DNA of 64,000 nucleotides from Colimorpha sp045576855 (GCA_045576855.1 JAZNHG010000007.1:60022-124021); one strand, 5' to 3'; shown: positions 1 through 8,805, counted from the first letter of the stretch. Made by a program: numbers and translations. The notes: generated by a model not told the origin, from the letters alone.

Positions 1-84
1 TGAGCAGTATTCGCATATTCCACATAACGTGCTTCACCCGCCTTTATTGTACCGCCCCCACATTATTATCCGCCAGCGCGCACC

Positions 85-146
85 ACCTCCGACCTCCAAC
101 CTCCGACCTCCGACCTAAAAAACCTCCGACCTCCGACCTCCGACCT
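85..146. repeat. Heptanucleotide tandem array (CCTCCGA)n
   Basis: Two blocks of 7-bp units of CCTCCGA type, separated by AAAAAA and followed by an A-run. The same unit recurs near 23.2 kb and 31.37 kb. The first 481 bases of the window hold no credible gene, only this array, the next repeat and a terminator. Confidence 0.9.
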
Positions 147-156
147 AAAAAAAAGC

Positions 157-279
157 CACCTGTTGTGACGCGAAAAAACGCCCTTGTAACCCACTGAACG
201 TCAAGCTCCCAACCTATCATCGACTTACCAACGACTTACCAACGACTTACCAACGACTTACCAACACCTACTATAGTAG
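157..279 (+). repeat. Intergenic repeat with four 11-bp units, left copy
   Basis: A conserved block beginning CACCTGTTGTGACGCG leads into four perfect tandem copies of GACTTACCAAC (222-265) and a small hairpin CTAC-TATA-GTAG (268-279). The same arrangement lies inverted at 15908-16031. No protein-coding potential is seen. Confidence 0.85.
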
Positions 280-432
280 TAGTTGATAAGGTGTTAGCAT
301 GTCCGACGCAGGCCGATTACAGCACCTTCTGCGGTCGTCCACCGGTCGGGGTTCCGGGCATGTGGCCATGCGGCGCCGGCGGGACAGCCGCCAGCGCGAC
401 CGGTACACCACACGCCAGCGCGACCGCCGGAC

Positions 433-462
433 ACAAAAAAAGGCGCGGCAAGCCGCGCCTTA
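433..462 (-). terminator. Intrinsic terminator of the outer-membrane protein gene
   Basis: Read leftward, AAGGCGCGGC and GCCGCGCCTT form a perfect 10-bp stem with a tiny loop, followed by a run of seven T. It lies about 20 bases after the stop codon of the leftward gene that ends at 482. Confidence 0.85.
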
Positions 463-481
463 ATCACTGGCAACAAACCCT

Positions 482-1303
482 CTACCAGGCGAAGCCGAAG
501 GAAAACACCGCCTGGAAACTGTTGCGCGGCAGCAGCGTGGTGCGGGCTGTCTGGTTGTCCAGGTCCAGACTCACCACTCCGTTGACCTCCTGCAGCAGTT
601 CGTCGGCATCCTCGCTGTTGTCGCGCGACAGCAGGTCGATGACATTCAGGAAGGCGTACTGCAAGCGGAGTCCAACAAACATGTCGTCGGAGAACCAGTA
701 TTTCATCCCCGCGTTGGCGTCGAGCGCCAGTCCGCTGAGTATGTTCAGCACCAGCGACTCCTCGTCGCCCGAGTTGCTTTTCTCCAGTGCCTGCCCGTCC
801 ATCTTGACCTTGCTCGAAAGCCGCGGAGCCAGGTTTATACCCAAGCCGGCGCTGACGGAGAAGCGGTCGCTGATGCGATAGGACAGGAAGGGGTTGACCT
901 GCAGGCGCACATGCTGGGCCAGGAAGCTCAGCTGGTGCTCCTCGGGGGTGCCGTTGGGGCTGAGGGTGACCGTCCCGCTGAAGGGGGTGACGCTGTAGTA
1001 GAGCGACGTGTAATTGCCCCAGCCGAAGTCGTGGCCCACGGTCTCGTAGCCGTAGAAGGCACCCACGCCGACGCTCACCAGGTTCGACAGGCGCTGTTCG
1101 GCGTCCTGCGACATGCGATCGCCGCTGACGGCATCGACCCATGTGCCCTCCACATTGAGGTGCTGCGGCACGAAAGCCGGCATCACACTGAAGCCTGCCT
1201 GGCGCTCGCCGGGGCCGGGCACATAGACCACGCGGTAGGTCATCTGCGCGCTGGCCGCCATTCCAAGCGCCATCGCGACTAGAAGGATTATTGTCTTTTT
1301 CAT
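482..1303 (-). CDS. Outer-membrane beta-barrel protein, function unknown
   Basis: A 273-residue protein with a Sec signal peptide (MKKTIILLVAMALGMAASA, cut before Q). Alternating hydrophobic strands follow, and the chain ends in FSFGFAW, an aromatic C-terminus typical of proteins folded by the BAM complex. The open frame runs upstream to 1348, but the start at 1303 is preferred because it opens directly on the signal peptide. The middle section (VSAGLGINLAPRL, NAGMKYWFSDDMFVGL) resembles the small OmpA-type or PorT-like barrels of Bacteroidota. No enzymatic motif is seen. It is the last gene before a strong terminator and lies downstream of a C1 peptidase gene on the same strand, separated from it by a hairpin. 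Confidence 0.75.
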   Translation of the reverse strand: MKKTIILLVAMALGMAASAQMTYRVVYVPGPGERQAGFSVMPAFVPQHLNVEGTWVDAVSGDRMSQDAEQRLSNLVSVGVGAFYGYETVGHDFGWGNYTSLYYSVTPFSGTVTLSPNGTPEEHQLSFLAQHVRLQVNPFLSYRISDRFSVSAGLGINLAPRLSSKVKMDGQALEKSNSGDEESLVLNILSGLALDANAGMKYWFSDDMFVGLRLQYAFLNVIDLLSRDNSEDADELLQEVNGVVSLDLDNQTARTTLLPRNSFQAVFSFGFAW

Positions 1304-1365
1304 TTTGGGTTTGAATTTATGGTTGTCTGTATATGTAGTGATTAGCATGTGGGGGGCTATACATA

Positions 1366-1403
1366 GAAGTCAATCCGCCATAGCGGAATGGCGGATTGAC
1401 TTC
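1366..1403 (-). terminator. Perfect 14-bp stem-loop between two leftward genes
   Basis: GAAGTCAATCCGCC (1366-1379) and its exact reverse complement (1390-1403) enclose a 10-base loop. It sits just after the stop of the peptidase gene at 1424. There is no clear T-run, so it may be a weak terminator, an RNA-stabilising hairpin or a repeat. The core CAATCCGC also occurs in the hairpin at 33640-33686. Confidence 0.6.
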
Positions 1404-1423
1404 CGTGGCCCGGGGCACTCACA

Positions 1424-2692
1424 TTATTTCTTTTTGCCCTTCTTGGCAGGGGCGGCCTTGGCGCTGTCGGCAATGCCGAGCTTGGCCTTGATGGCAGCGG
1501 GGATAGCATCCTTGTGGACCACGATATTCATGGTCTTGTAGCGGACGAAAGCCTTGCTGCAGAAGAAGTTGCCGCCGAATTCGCCGTTATATTTGCCCCA
1601 GCTGTTCTTCACCATGTAGTATTCGTTGCCCATCTGGTCCTTGGCCTTGCCGTAGATGAGCATGCCGTGGTCGTCGGTGGTCTCCCAGTTGTCGTATGCC
1701 TGCTGGCGCTCCTCCTGGGTCACCCAGCGCTGCGGCGTGGGGTGCTTGGCAGCCTCGTCGGCGATGTCGCTGGCGCTCATGCCGCTCCACCTGGCCTGGT
1801 CGCTACCCACCTTGGCGGCAGCCTTGCCGTCGGTGGCCGGCAGCACGGCGAATCCCTTGCGGGTGTAGCGGAAGCCCGGCTCGCTGACGTCGGCGCCCCA
1901 GGCGATGGTGTAGCCGTTGTCGATGGCATAGTCAAAGACCTCCATCATCTCGTCGAGCGGCAGGTTCCAGCTCTGGCCCCAGCGCCAGTTGTCCTGGATT
2001 TCGAGCACAAACTGCTCGTAGAAGGGGTGATGAGTGTAGCTGGTGATGCTCACATAGTCGTCGGGGTTCAGGCCCAGGCTCTCGCCGAAGCTCTTCGGAG
2101 TGTACTCCACACCCTTGTAGTTGAACTTCTCGGGAATCTTGCCTAGATAGGTCTCGTGCACGGCCTTCACGGCTTTCAGCCACAGGGGCTCGCCGTCGGG
2201 GCTGTACTGCAGTTTCTTCAGCTTGCCTTTGGCCACGGCCTCGACCATGCGGTCGGTCAGGGCACTGAGCTCGGTGTGGTTGCTGAGGGTGTCGCCATAC
2301 ATGGCACCGGCGGGCATCAACTCGTCGGGCACCATGCCGTAGTGCTTGAGGCAGTAGATAACGTCGTTGAAGGCACCGCCCTGGCTGAAGCTGACGTCGC
2401 CGTGGGTGCGCACAGCTGCCATAGCGCGGTCGTTGTAGGTCTTCTCGACCACATACATCTCGCTCAGGTCGTATTCACCCTTGCCCATGCGGAGCAGCTC
2501 GGCCTCGAGGAAGGCGAGTCCACTGTAGCTCCAGCAGGTACCGGCGTTATTCTGGTCTTTCACTGAGGTGACGGGGATAACTTTGACGGTGTCAAACTTG
2601 TAGCCCTCATCCTCGGTTTTCTTCTCTTCCTGTGCGAACACAGTGCTGGCGCAAATGGCAATGGCGCCAAGAGTCAGGATTGCTTTTTTCAT
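1424..2692 (-). CDS. Secreted C1B-family cysteine aminopeptidase (PepC/bleomycin hydrolase-like)
   Basis: A 422-residue protein with a signal peptide (about residues 1-20, ending TVFAQ). The papain-like triad is visible: Cys53 in VKDQNNAGTCWSYSG, His about 342 in DDHGMLIYG, Asn about 363 in VKNSWG. Family C1B enzymes are aminopeptidases of the bleomycin-hydrolase type; here the signal peptide places the enzyme in the periplasm or at the cell surface, as is common in Bacteroidota. The chain ends in an Ala/Lys-rich tail (AKAAPAKKGKKK) that the next peptidase lacks. The tandem arrangement with the C1B gene at 2842-4269 suggests an old duplication, though the two proteins have diverged strongly. 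It has its own promoter. Confidence 0.88.
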   Translation of the reverse strand: MKKAILTLGAIAICASTVFAQEEKKTEDEGYKFDTVKVIPVTSVKDQNNAGTCWSYSGLAFLEAELLRMGKGEYDLSEMYVVEKTYNDRAMAAVRTHGDVSFSQGGAFNDVIYCLKHYGMVPDELMPAGAMYGDTLSNHTELSALTDRMVEAVAKGKLKKLQYSPDGEPLWLKAVKAVHETYLGKIPEKFNYKGVEYTPKSFGESLGLNPDDYVSITSYTHHPFYEQFVLEIQDNWRWGQSWNLPLDEMMEVFDYAIDNGYTIAWGADVSEPGFRYTRKGFAVLPATDGKAAAKVGSDQARWSGMSASDIADEAAKHPTPQRWVTQEERQQAYDNWETTDDHGMLIYGKAKDQMGNEYYMVKNSWGKYNGEFGGNFFCSKAFVRYKTMNIVVHKDAIPAAIKAKLGIADSAKAAPAKKGKKK

Positions 2693-2738
2693 CGTATGTA
2701 TTTATTTTATATATTTTGTTTTCGCATAAAAAGCGGTG

Positions 2739-2746
2739 CAAAATTA
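2739..2746 (-). promoter_or_regulatory. Promoter -7 box (TAATTTTG) for the peptidase at 1424
   Basis: CAAAATTA on the plus strand reads TAATTTTG leftward, matching the Bacteroidota TAnnTTTG box 47 bases upstream of the start codon. An imperfect inverted repeat (TTTTCCCGACATGG / CCATGTCGGGAAAA) follows at 2753-2792; it may terminate the upstream gene. Confidence 0.65.
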
Positions 2747-2841
2747 CACAATTTTCCCGACATGGAGGAAAATATTTTTTCCATGTCGGGAAAATCGGGT
2801 GCCCATGCGGCTTTGATGCCTCTGCACGGGCGTTGTCTGTA

Positions 2842-4269
2842 CTACTCTTCCGGGGCGAACATCGGGTCCCAGGCGGGGAGCATGACAGGCTTCTGGTCCA
2901 TCATGGCGCGGATGTTGGCGGGAATATACTTCTCTTCCAGCACCACGCGGAACATGTACTCGTTGAACCAGTCGTTGGTCATAATCAGGTTGCCCTGCCA
3001 GCCGTAGTTGGGCCCCCAGCTGTTCTCCACCATCCACTTCAGCGGCTTGCCGTCCTTGTCGAGGTCGACGGCGCAGAGGGTCATGGCGTGGCTCGAGCCG
3101 CTGGCGAAGGTGCTGACGCGCTGCTTCTTGTCCATGCCGAAGGTGGTTCCCATGAGGCTCTCGTAGTCGTAGTTGTTCATGTCCATCAGGCCGTTGTCGC
3201 GGTTGAGGAACTTGCCCACGTCGCAGCTGAAATACATCATCGTGCTGTCCTTGATCGAGGCGATGCACATGGGGGCTATATCCTCCATCGGCAGGTTGAG
3301 GTAGCGCCAGTTCTGTCCGTCGTAGACGTGGCGGTCGTACTGGATTTCGTAGACTTTGTAGTACTCGCGGGTGGGGTCGTTCATCACCATGTAGTACTTG
3401 CTGAAGTCGGTCTTGGCGAATTTCTCGTAGAACTCCTTGGGAGTGTAGGTGGCGGTCTCCACTATTTCGCCTTTGGCGTTCTTCTGCTGCCAGGTGAACT
3501 GGGCCGGGGGCTCGCCCATCGTGAGGGCCAGCATGCGGTAGATGGTGGCGAGCATCTCGGTCTTCTTGGTCTGGAGCTTCTGCGGGGTCATGCCCTTCTG
3601 GGCGGCCATCTCGCGCAGCTGCAGACCGTCCTCACGCAGCTTGAGGGCGATGAGGTTGCTGATGCTGCTGGTGTTGTTGGTGTTGTAGGTCTCGGGCATC
3701 ACGTCGGCCGGCACCAGGCCGTACTTGTCTATCAGGTTGGCCACACCGGTGAACTGACCACCGTCGCCGATGGGGTTCTTGAAGAGCCATTCCACCTCCT
3801 GGTCGTTCATAGGTTTCTTGTAGGTGTCAATCATAGCCTGCAGGAAGAGGTTGCTCTTCTCCAGCTGGTCGAAGAAGAAGAGGTACGCCTGCGAGAACTG
3901 GAAGTCGGCGGGCAGGTTGTGCTTGCGGATGGCCTGGTTGCGGAGCACATTCATACCGGTAAACATCCAGCAACGGCCGCTGCTCTTCTGGTCCGTGACG
4001 GCCTTGCTGACCACACGGTGTGAGAAGTGCGAGTCGAACTTGGTGGCATTCTCGTAGTTCATAGCCAATTTGGCGGGGCTGTTGGTCACCAGGATGTTGC
4101 GCAAAGCCTTGTCGCTGGCGTTGCCACCGAAAGATTGCTTCATCTGCTGCATCATCTCGGTAGTGATACCGCCGTTGTACTGCGGCTCGGCCGCTTTCTT
4201 TTTCTGTGCCGTGGCACCGCTGCAAATCAGCATGGTGCCGAGGGCAAGTGCTAAATACTTCTTCGTCAT
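2842..4269 (-). CDS. pepC: Aminopeptidase C / bleomycin hydrolase family (C1B), secreted
   Basis: A 475-residue protein, the usual length of the family. A signal peptide (MTKKYLALALGTMLICSGATA) precedes the catalytic Cys100 in VTDQKSSGRCWMFTGMN. His about 394 lies in GSSHAMTL and Asn about 416 in VENSWGP, completing the triad. It is predicted to remove N-terminal residues from short peptides outside the cytoplasm. Cytosolic PepC ends in a self-blocking C-terminal residue inside the barrel; here the C-terminus is DPMFAPEE, so that feature cannot be judged by eye. It starts 11 bases beyond the end of the membrane-anchored protein gene at 4281 and is probably co-transcribed with it. Confidence 0.92.
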   Translation of the reverse strand: MTKKYLALALGTMLICSGATAQKKKAAEPQYNGGITTEMMQQMKQSFGGNASDKALRNILVTNSPAKLAMNYENATKFDSHFSHRVVSKAVTDQKSSGRCWMFTGMNVLRNQAIRKHNLPADFQFSQAYLFFFDQLEKSNLFLQAMIDTYKKPMNDQEVEWLFKNPIGDGGQFTGVANLIDKYGLVPADVMPETYNTNNTSSISNLIALKLREDGLQLREMAAQKGMTPQKLQTKKTEMLATIYRMLALTMGEPPAQFTWQQKNAKGEIVETATYTPKEFYEKFAKTDFSKYYMVMNDPTREYYKVYEIQYDRHVYDGQNWRYLNLPMEDIAPMCIASIKDSTMMYFSCDVGKFLNRDNGLMDMNNYDYESLMGTTFGMDKKQRVSTFASGSSHAMTLCAVDLDKDGKPLKWMVENSWGPNYGWQGNLIMTNDWFNEYMFRVVLEEKYIPANIRAMMDQKPVMLPAWDPMFAPEE

Positions 4270-4280
4270 ATCTATATTAT

Positions 4281-5132
4281 TTATGTTTTCATTATACTAT
4301 CCAGCCGGGCATCGAGGGGTGCAAGAGACGTCAGGCTGTCGGGACTCGGGGCCGGTGTCTCATAGTCCATGCCGGGCAGCTCCATGCCCACGTCTGCATT
4401 CTGATGGATCTTTTGTACAAATTCATCCAATTCTTCTTGTGTAATGTCCATAATGACCATATTCACCCGATTGTAATATTGCAGGCTCTGCGCGCGATAG
4501 CGAAGCCAGTCGCGATAGTTGTGCAGATTCCCCATGATAGTGCGCAGTTCCCTGTTTCTAAGGTATTTCGAAGGCAGATTGATTCCAGGGTAGTCGTCGG
4601 GATGAGTTATGATTTGGTGCTTGATTTCTTCTATCTCGTCTCCCCAGTGGTTCCATCTTTCTATGGTCGACTGCATCAGCGAGTAACACATACCCACATT
4701 GTCGACGAATTGGAAGTTACGCAGGTTCTTCCACGTGTCGATACTGGCGGAGAATATCTTATATGTAGTATTGTCGTAGGAGAGCGAATAAAGCTGCAAC
4801 GCATCGTCCACCAGCGCCGCGAGCTCCTCCTCGGGCAACTGTTCCAAGTCCTCCACCGGATGGCTCAACAGCCATTGCGACACGGTGTCGGATCTCCCGA
4901 CATAATCATATACATACCCCACCATCTGTCCGTAGATGTCGACAGCCGACACCAAAGCCATAGCCATAAGATGCCGGTCTTTGTTGCGATGATGGCGTTC
5001 AACCAGAGAGGCTGCCACGATGGTAAATGCCAACGAGATGGTGGTGCCGATGATAATCATCCCGATTTGTTTCCACAATCCACCCTTGACATTTACATTG
5101 ACTTTTGGCGGTCGCAATATTTTTATTCCCAT
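4281..5132 (-). CDS. Single-pass membrane-anchored protein of unknown function
   Basis: About 283 residues. The start at 5132 (MGIKILRPPKVNVNVKGG) is chosen because the promoter box lies only 37 bases upstream; the frame itself stays open to 5213. One hydrophobic segment (IGMIIIGTTISLAFTIVAAS, about residues 22-41) is followed by a mostly helical, acidic and aromatic-rich domain. No catalytic motif is recognised. Base composition is lower in GC than in the neighbouring peptidases. The architecture resembles short phage- or defence-associated membrane proteins, but nothing more specific can be claimed. It is probably the first gene of a unit with the pepC gene. Confidence 0.65.
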   Translation of the reverse strand: MGIKILRPPKVNVNVKGGLWKQIGMIIIGTTISLAFTIVAASLVERHHRNKDRHLMAMALVSAVDIYGQMVGYVYDYVGRSDTVSQWLLSHPVEDLEQLPEEELAALVDDALQLYSLSYDNTTYKIFSASIDTWKNLRNFQFVDNVGMCYSLMQSTIERWNHWGDEIEEIKHQIITHPDDYPGINLPSKYLRNRELRTIMGNLHNYRDWLRYRAQSLQYYNRVNMVIMDITQEELDEFVQKIHQNADVGMELPGMDYETPAPSPDSLTSLAPLDARLDSIMKT

Positions 5133-5168
5133 ACTGATTTGATGTCGATAAACATGTTTTTTGCGGTG

Positions 5169-5236
5169 CAAAATTACCAAAATTTGACGATTCGGCAAAA
5201 TATAATTTACCAAGTCGGAAAAAACATGTATTTTTG
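5169..5236. promoter_or_regulatory. Divergent promoter pair
   Basis: Leftward box TAATTTTG (plus-strand CAAAATTA, 5169-5176) serves the gene starting at 5132. Rightward box TATTTTTG (5229-5236) serves the peroxidase gene starting at 5267. Both fit the Bacteroidota -7 consensus. Confidence 0.65.
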
Positions 5237-5266
5237 CCGCTGGAAATATTAATACGACAACAAGAT

Positions 5267-5848
5267 ATGAAACACATCAAACCCTTTATGGCCGCGGCAA
5301 TGGCGTTATTATGTTTTGCCTGCACCAAACCCGACGCACCTGCAACAACCGACACCACGCCCGAAGCGACCCCTCCGGCCGACAACATCTACCAGTTCAA
5401 GGTGCTCGACGGACAGGGCGACAGCGTGTCGCTTTCCATCTATGAAGGCCAGGTGCTGCTGGTGGTCAACACCGCCACCCAGTGTGGATACACGCCCCAA
5501 TACGAGGACTTGGAACGGATATATCAGGCATTTAAAGGTCAAGGCTTCTCCATCCTCGATTTTCCCTGCAATCAGTTCGGCAATCAGGCCCCCGGCAGCT
5601 ACGAGGATATCCACGGCTACTGCACCGACCACTATAACATCACCTTCCCCCAGTTCGCCAAAATCGACGTCAATGGCGCCAATGCTTCACCCCTCTACGT
5701 GTGGCTCAAGGAGAAGAAACCCGGCAATATACAATGGAACTTCACCAAGTTCCTCATCGACCGTCAGGGCAATGTGTTGCGCCGATTCGAACCCAACGCC
5801 AATATGCTTGCCGTGGAGAACGCCATCAAGCAAGAGGTAGAGAAATAG
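5267..5848 (+). CDS. Glutathione peroxidase-family lipoprotein (copy 1)
   Basis: A 193-residue protein with a lipoprotein signal (MALLCFAC, lipidated Cys at residue 19) and a thioredoxin-fold peroxidase domain. Family motifs are present: NTATQCGYTPQ with the peroxidatic Cys, LDFPCNQFGNQAPG with a second Cys, and WNFTKFLIDRQG near the end. Bacterial enzymes of this type usually reduce peroxides with thioredoxin rather than glutathione, which is inferred here. Lipidation suggests action in the periplasm. The start is fixed by the promoter at 5229 and by the signal peptide. A close paralogue lies at 8806-9447, with blocks of about 40 identical bases at the two conserved motifs. Confidence 0.9.
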   Translation: MKHIKPFMAAAMALLCFACTKPDAPATTDTTPEATPPADNIYQFKVLDGQGDSVSLSIYEGQVLLVVNTATQCGYTPQYEDLERIYQAFKGQGFSILDFPCNQFGNQAPGSYEDIHGYCTDHYNITFPQFAKIDVNGANASPLYVWLKEKKPGNIQWNFTKFLIDRQGNVLRRFEPNANMLAVENAIKQEVEK

Positions 5849-5859
5849 CCCCCTCTGCC

Positions 5860-7023
5860 ATGCCCCCGGCCTCCGACACCGTACAATTCCTGCGGCGCCT
5901 CTATACCCAGCAGCGCACGATGCAGCTATCCGCCGCCGAGGTGGAGCGACTGCAGCATGCCGCTGGCCAAGGTGACCCGCTGGCTCAATACGGCTATGGC
6001 CGCTGGCTGTACTTTGCCGTCACACACGACGGCGCCACGCAGGAGGCCGAACAACTCTTCTTTGCAGCCAAAGAGAAGGTTGCCGACAGTCTGGCGGTGT
6101 ACTCGCAGATGCTCCGATACGGCGAAACCTCGGTCACCCACCCTGCCGTCATGGACCTCGCCCGCAGCGAGGAGTTGCTCGACCAAGCCATCGGTATGGG
6201 CAGCGAACTGGCAGCCATCATGAAAGCACGGCATTGTATGTTCGGCAACTTCTGTACCGCCGACCCGCAGGCAGCCATAGAGTCCATACACCACCGCCTG
6301 GCATCCGACAGCCACCCCGACCCGCTATGGCATTGTCTGCTCGGCCATGCCTACGAAGAACTGGGCCAACGAGACATGGCCATCGTGCAATACGAGCAGG
6401 CCATCCGTCTGGGCGAGCCCGAAGCCTACGGCCATCTGGCCACTCTCTACCTGCAACGCGGCAATACCGCCCTCTACGAGGAATACATGGAAGAGGGCAT
6501 CGAGAAGGGCAACACGCTCTGTCTCCTCTACCAAGCCGATACCGACGACGACCTCTACGACGCCTTGCCTCCGGAAGAGCAACGGCAACTCCACCTGGCT
6601 GTGGACTCGCGCCTCGAGCGGGGACTGCGGCTTTGCGACGGTGCTTGCGCTTATTACCTGTGGCTGCACCACTTCTACGGCACGCTGGGCTTCGCCAAGG
6701 ACGAGGCCAAGGCATTCGCCTACCTCCAACGTGGCGTACAGCTTGGCCACACTGCCTGCATAATGCAAATGGCCTCGTCGGCTGCCGACGGCGATTTGCC
6801 GCCAGCAATGGCCCTATCGCCCCTTGCCATAGACGAGCTACGACTCAGGGCCGCCCGCTACAATCCCGGCGACGACGACCTCCTCCGCGACCTGCAGGCG
6901 GCTTCCGACCCGGCTTTCCTGCTGAAATACAAGGCCGAACTGGAGCGGTACTGGTACCCGCTCATGGCCGAACGCCTCGCGGACATCGACGTGGACGACG
7001 GCCGCTACGATGCATACGTATAA
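5860..7023 (+). CDS. Sel1/TPR-like repeat protein
   Basis: A 387-residue cytoplasmic protein without signal peptide. The frame is open further upstream, but that part overlaps the peroxidase gene, so the first ATG after its stop (5860) is used. It contains several Sel1-like helical repeats, for example GDPLAQYGYGRWLYFAVTHD, LGHAYEELGQRDMAIVQYEQ and GTLGFAKDEAKAFAYLQRGV, giving a superhelix for protein binding. It begins a four-gene run (5860-8769) of short-gap or overlapping cytoplasmic proteins. The following genes encode MORN and DUF1963 proteins, families often found as immunity or adaptor proteins near polymorphic toxins. No toxin gene is seen beside it. Confidence 0.75.
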   Translation: MPPASDTVQFLRRLYTQQRTMQLSAAEVERLQHAAGQGDPLAQYGYGRWLYFAVTHDGATQEAEQLFFAAKEKVADSLAVYSQMLRYGETSVTHPAVMDLARSEELLDQAIGMGSELAAIMKARHCMFGNFCTADPQAAIESIHHRLASDSHPDPLWHCLLGHAYEELGQRDMAIVQYEQAIRLGEPEAYGHLATLYLQRGNTALYEEYMEEGIEKGNTLCLLYQADTDDDLYDALPPEEQRQLHLAVDSRLERGLRLCDGACAYYLWLHHFYGTLGFAKDEAKAFAYLQRGVQLGHTACIMQMASSAADGDLPPAMALSPLAIDELRLRAARYNPGDDDLLRDLQAASDPAFLLKYKAELERYWYPLMAERLADIDVDDGRYDAYV

Positions 7024-7039
7024 CAATTTAGGATATTCT

Positions 7040-7624
7040 ATGGAACAAGAGAACATCGCCAGTCGCATCATAGACCTAGTGGACGAAATGCGCCACAACT
7101 CGCAAGACATGCGCATGTGGAAGAACATCCCGCTGGCCCAGGAGTGCATGCAATTGCTCCGCAAGCTCGACGACTCCGACGAGACGCCTATGGGCAAGGC
7201 CCTGGCATGCAACGCCATCTGCGAGCAACTGCCCGAATACGATGTACCACGCCTCGTGCTGGAGATTCTCTGTCTAGAACGTCAACTGGTCGAGCAGGCT
7301 ACCGACGAAGAAGGACTCACCCTCGACGAGGTTGACGCCGAGATACAACGCCTCAGCGACTATATCGACACCGACCGCGTCAGCCCCGAGACCTTCATGA
7401 AGCGCCACCATCGCCACCTGAACTTCGACCCCGTCGAGCGCACCCAACTCTGGGAGGACGTCTACTACGAGGCCGAACAGGAATGCGACCGCCGCCTGGG
7501 CGACACCCCGCGCGGGATGGGCTTCTGCTTCGCCCACTGGAGCACCTTCCGGCAGGTGCTGGCCGAAAGGGGTATCCGTTGGCGTTCGCCCAGCGAGATG
7601 AACCCCCACGTATTGTTCGACTAA
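7040..7624 (+). CDS. Conserved hypothetical protein, acidic and helical
   Basis: A 194-residue protein. The start at 7040 (MEQENIASRI) follows an AGGA at 7029-7032; an upstream ATG at 7010 would overlap the preceding gene by 14 bases and is less likely. The sequence is rich in Glu, Asp and Leu, and is mainly helical. A distinctive C-terminal half carries KRHHRHLNFDPVERTQLWED and GMGFCFAHWSTFRQVLAERG. The end (GIRWRSPSEMNPHVLFD) resembles small proteins encoded beside toxin or immunity genes in Bacteroidota, but no named family is certain. It sits between the Sel1 and MORN genes. Confidence 0.6.
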   Translation: MEQENIASRIIDLVDEMRHNSQDMRMWKNIPLAQECMQLLRKLDDSDETPMGKALACNAICEQLPEYDVPRLVLEILCLERQLVEQATDEEGLTLDEVDAEIQRLSDYIDTDRVSPETFMKRHHRHLNFDPVERTQLWEDVYYEAEQECDRRLGDTPRGMGFCFAHWSTFRQVLAERGIRWRSPSEMNPHVLFD

Positions 7625-7675
7625 CCAATAAATACACATATTTATGGCAATTCCAAACAATCAACTCAAGTATAT

Positions 7676-8140
7676 ATGGAAGAATTGAGAAAAATCATCC
7701 AGCTGGATTACAACGGCCCCGTAGACAAAAACGGCCTGCCACACGGCTCGGGCACCTTGACCTATCGCGTGGAACCCCAACCCGACGCCGCAGCCGAGGG
7801 CCTCGGCAACCTGCGCTACACAGGCCAGTTCGTGCACGGCAAGCGGCAGGGCGAAGGCGATTTCCATGCGCTGGGCCTCCACTATAACCCCGTCTCCGAA
7901 TACGAATGGTACGCCGAAGGCGACTACGACAGCTGTGGACGGTTCATCCAATCGGCACACGCTCCCGGCTCCTGGAAGCGCTACATCGCCTGCTGGTACC
8001 CCTACTTCGAGGGCACCTGGATGGACGACATGCCGCTCGAATCGCGCTGGAAGAGCAAGACCACAGCCGACGAGCTGGAGCATATTCGCCGCACCACGAT
8101 GGAGGCTCTCAAGGATATGACACTGACCCTCGTGCAATGA
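7676..8140 (+). CDS. MORN-motif protein
   Basis: A 154-residue cytoplasmic protein with two MORN-like motifs, NGLPHGSGTLTYR (about residues 19-31) and FVHGKRQGEGDF (about residues 52-63). MORN repeats are short beta-hairpins seen in bacterial immunity proteins such as YwqK of Bacillus subtilis, as well as in many other roles. Its stop overlaps the start of the DUF1963 gene by four bases (ATGA at 8137-8140), so the two are probably translationally coupled. The pairing of a MORN gene with a DUF1963/YwqG gene recalls the ywq locus of B. subtilis; that link is an inference. Confidence 0.65.
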   Translation: MEELRKIIQLDYNGPVDKNGLPHGSGTLTYRVEPQPDAAAEGLGNLRYTGQFVHGKRQGEGDFHALGLHYNPVSEYEWYAEGDYDSCGRFIQSAHAPGSWKRYIACWYPYFEGTWMDDMPLESRWKSKTTADELEHIRRTTMEALKDMTLTLVQ

Positions 8141-8769
8141 TTAGGATTGAGACTCACCCGACCGACAGCCCACTCTTCGGACAGAGCAAGTGGTGGGGCC
8201 AGCCTGATATGCCGGCCGACCTCGACTACCCCGAGGTGACAGTGGTCGACGACGACGGCGAGGAATACCAAGACCCCCTCACCTTCGTCTGTCAGCTGCG
8301 CTGCCGCGACCTGGCCCCCTGCGACCCCGAAGGGCAGCTGCCACACGAGGGCATGCTCTACTTCTTCGCCGCCCTCGACTATTTCTTCGGCCACCTCGAC
8401 ACTCTCCTCGACCCCGGCATGGGCCTGTGGCAGCAGCGGCACTTCCGCGTGCTCTATGCTCCCACCTGCGACGAGCTGCACGCGCACAGCATCGTCTACG
8501 ACGACGGCACACCCGCCTGCCGCCCAGCCGAGGCCATCACCTTCGTCCCGTGCGACAAGGCCACCGACGGGCTCCGCCTACTCGGCCGCCCCTGGCTGGA
8601 CGAGGTCCACGAGCAGATGCCCGACATGGTCTCGCTGCTCCAGCTCGACGGGAACGACCGCTGGGGCCTGCGCTTCTACGACTGCGGCATGCTCCATTTC
8701 CTCATCTCCCCTTCCGACCTTGCCAACCGCCGCTGGGACAGGGTGCAGTGCCACCTCTTCTCGTTCTGA
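8137..8769 (+). CDS. DUF1963 (YwqG-like) protein
   Basis: A 210-residue protein. The start at 8137 lies inside the stop of the MORN gene and opens on RIETHPTDSPLFGQSKWWGQ. The pattern of an early SKWWGQPDMP, followed by FVCQLRCRDLAP, GMLYFFAALDY, a late DRWGLRFYDCGMLHFLI and an aromatic end, fits the DUF1963 beta-sandwich family: a bulk-uptake of the first strand region, then a water-exposed acidic loop set. The biochemical role of the family is unknown; members sit in polymorphic toxin and immunity loci. The gene ends 36 bases before the second peroxidase gene. Confidence 0.72.
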   Translation: MIRIETHPTDSPLFGQSKWWGQPDMPADLDYPEVTVVDDDGEEYQDPLTFVCQLRCRDLAPCDPEGQLPHEGMLYFFAALDYFFGHLDTLLDPGMGLWQQRHFRVLYAPTCDELHAHSIVYDDGTPACRPAEAITFVPCDKATDGLRLLGRPWLDEVHEQMPDMVSLLQLDGNDRWGLRFYDCGMLHFLISPSDLANRRWDRVQCHLFSF

Positions 8770-8805
8770 CGCAAACAATTGTTCAATTTAAATAACAAAA
8801 AACAA

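Noticed and set aside
2632..4023. Plus-strand frame of 463 codons opposite the pepC-type genes
   Set aside because: His/Val/Gly-rich antisense translation of two well-supported peptidase genes.
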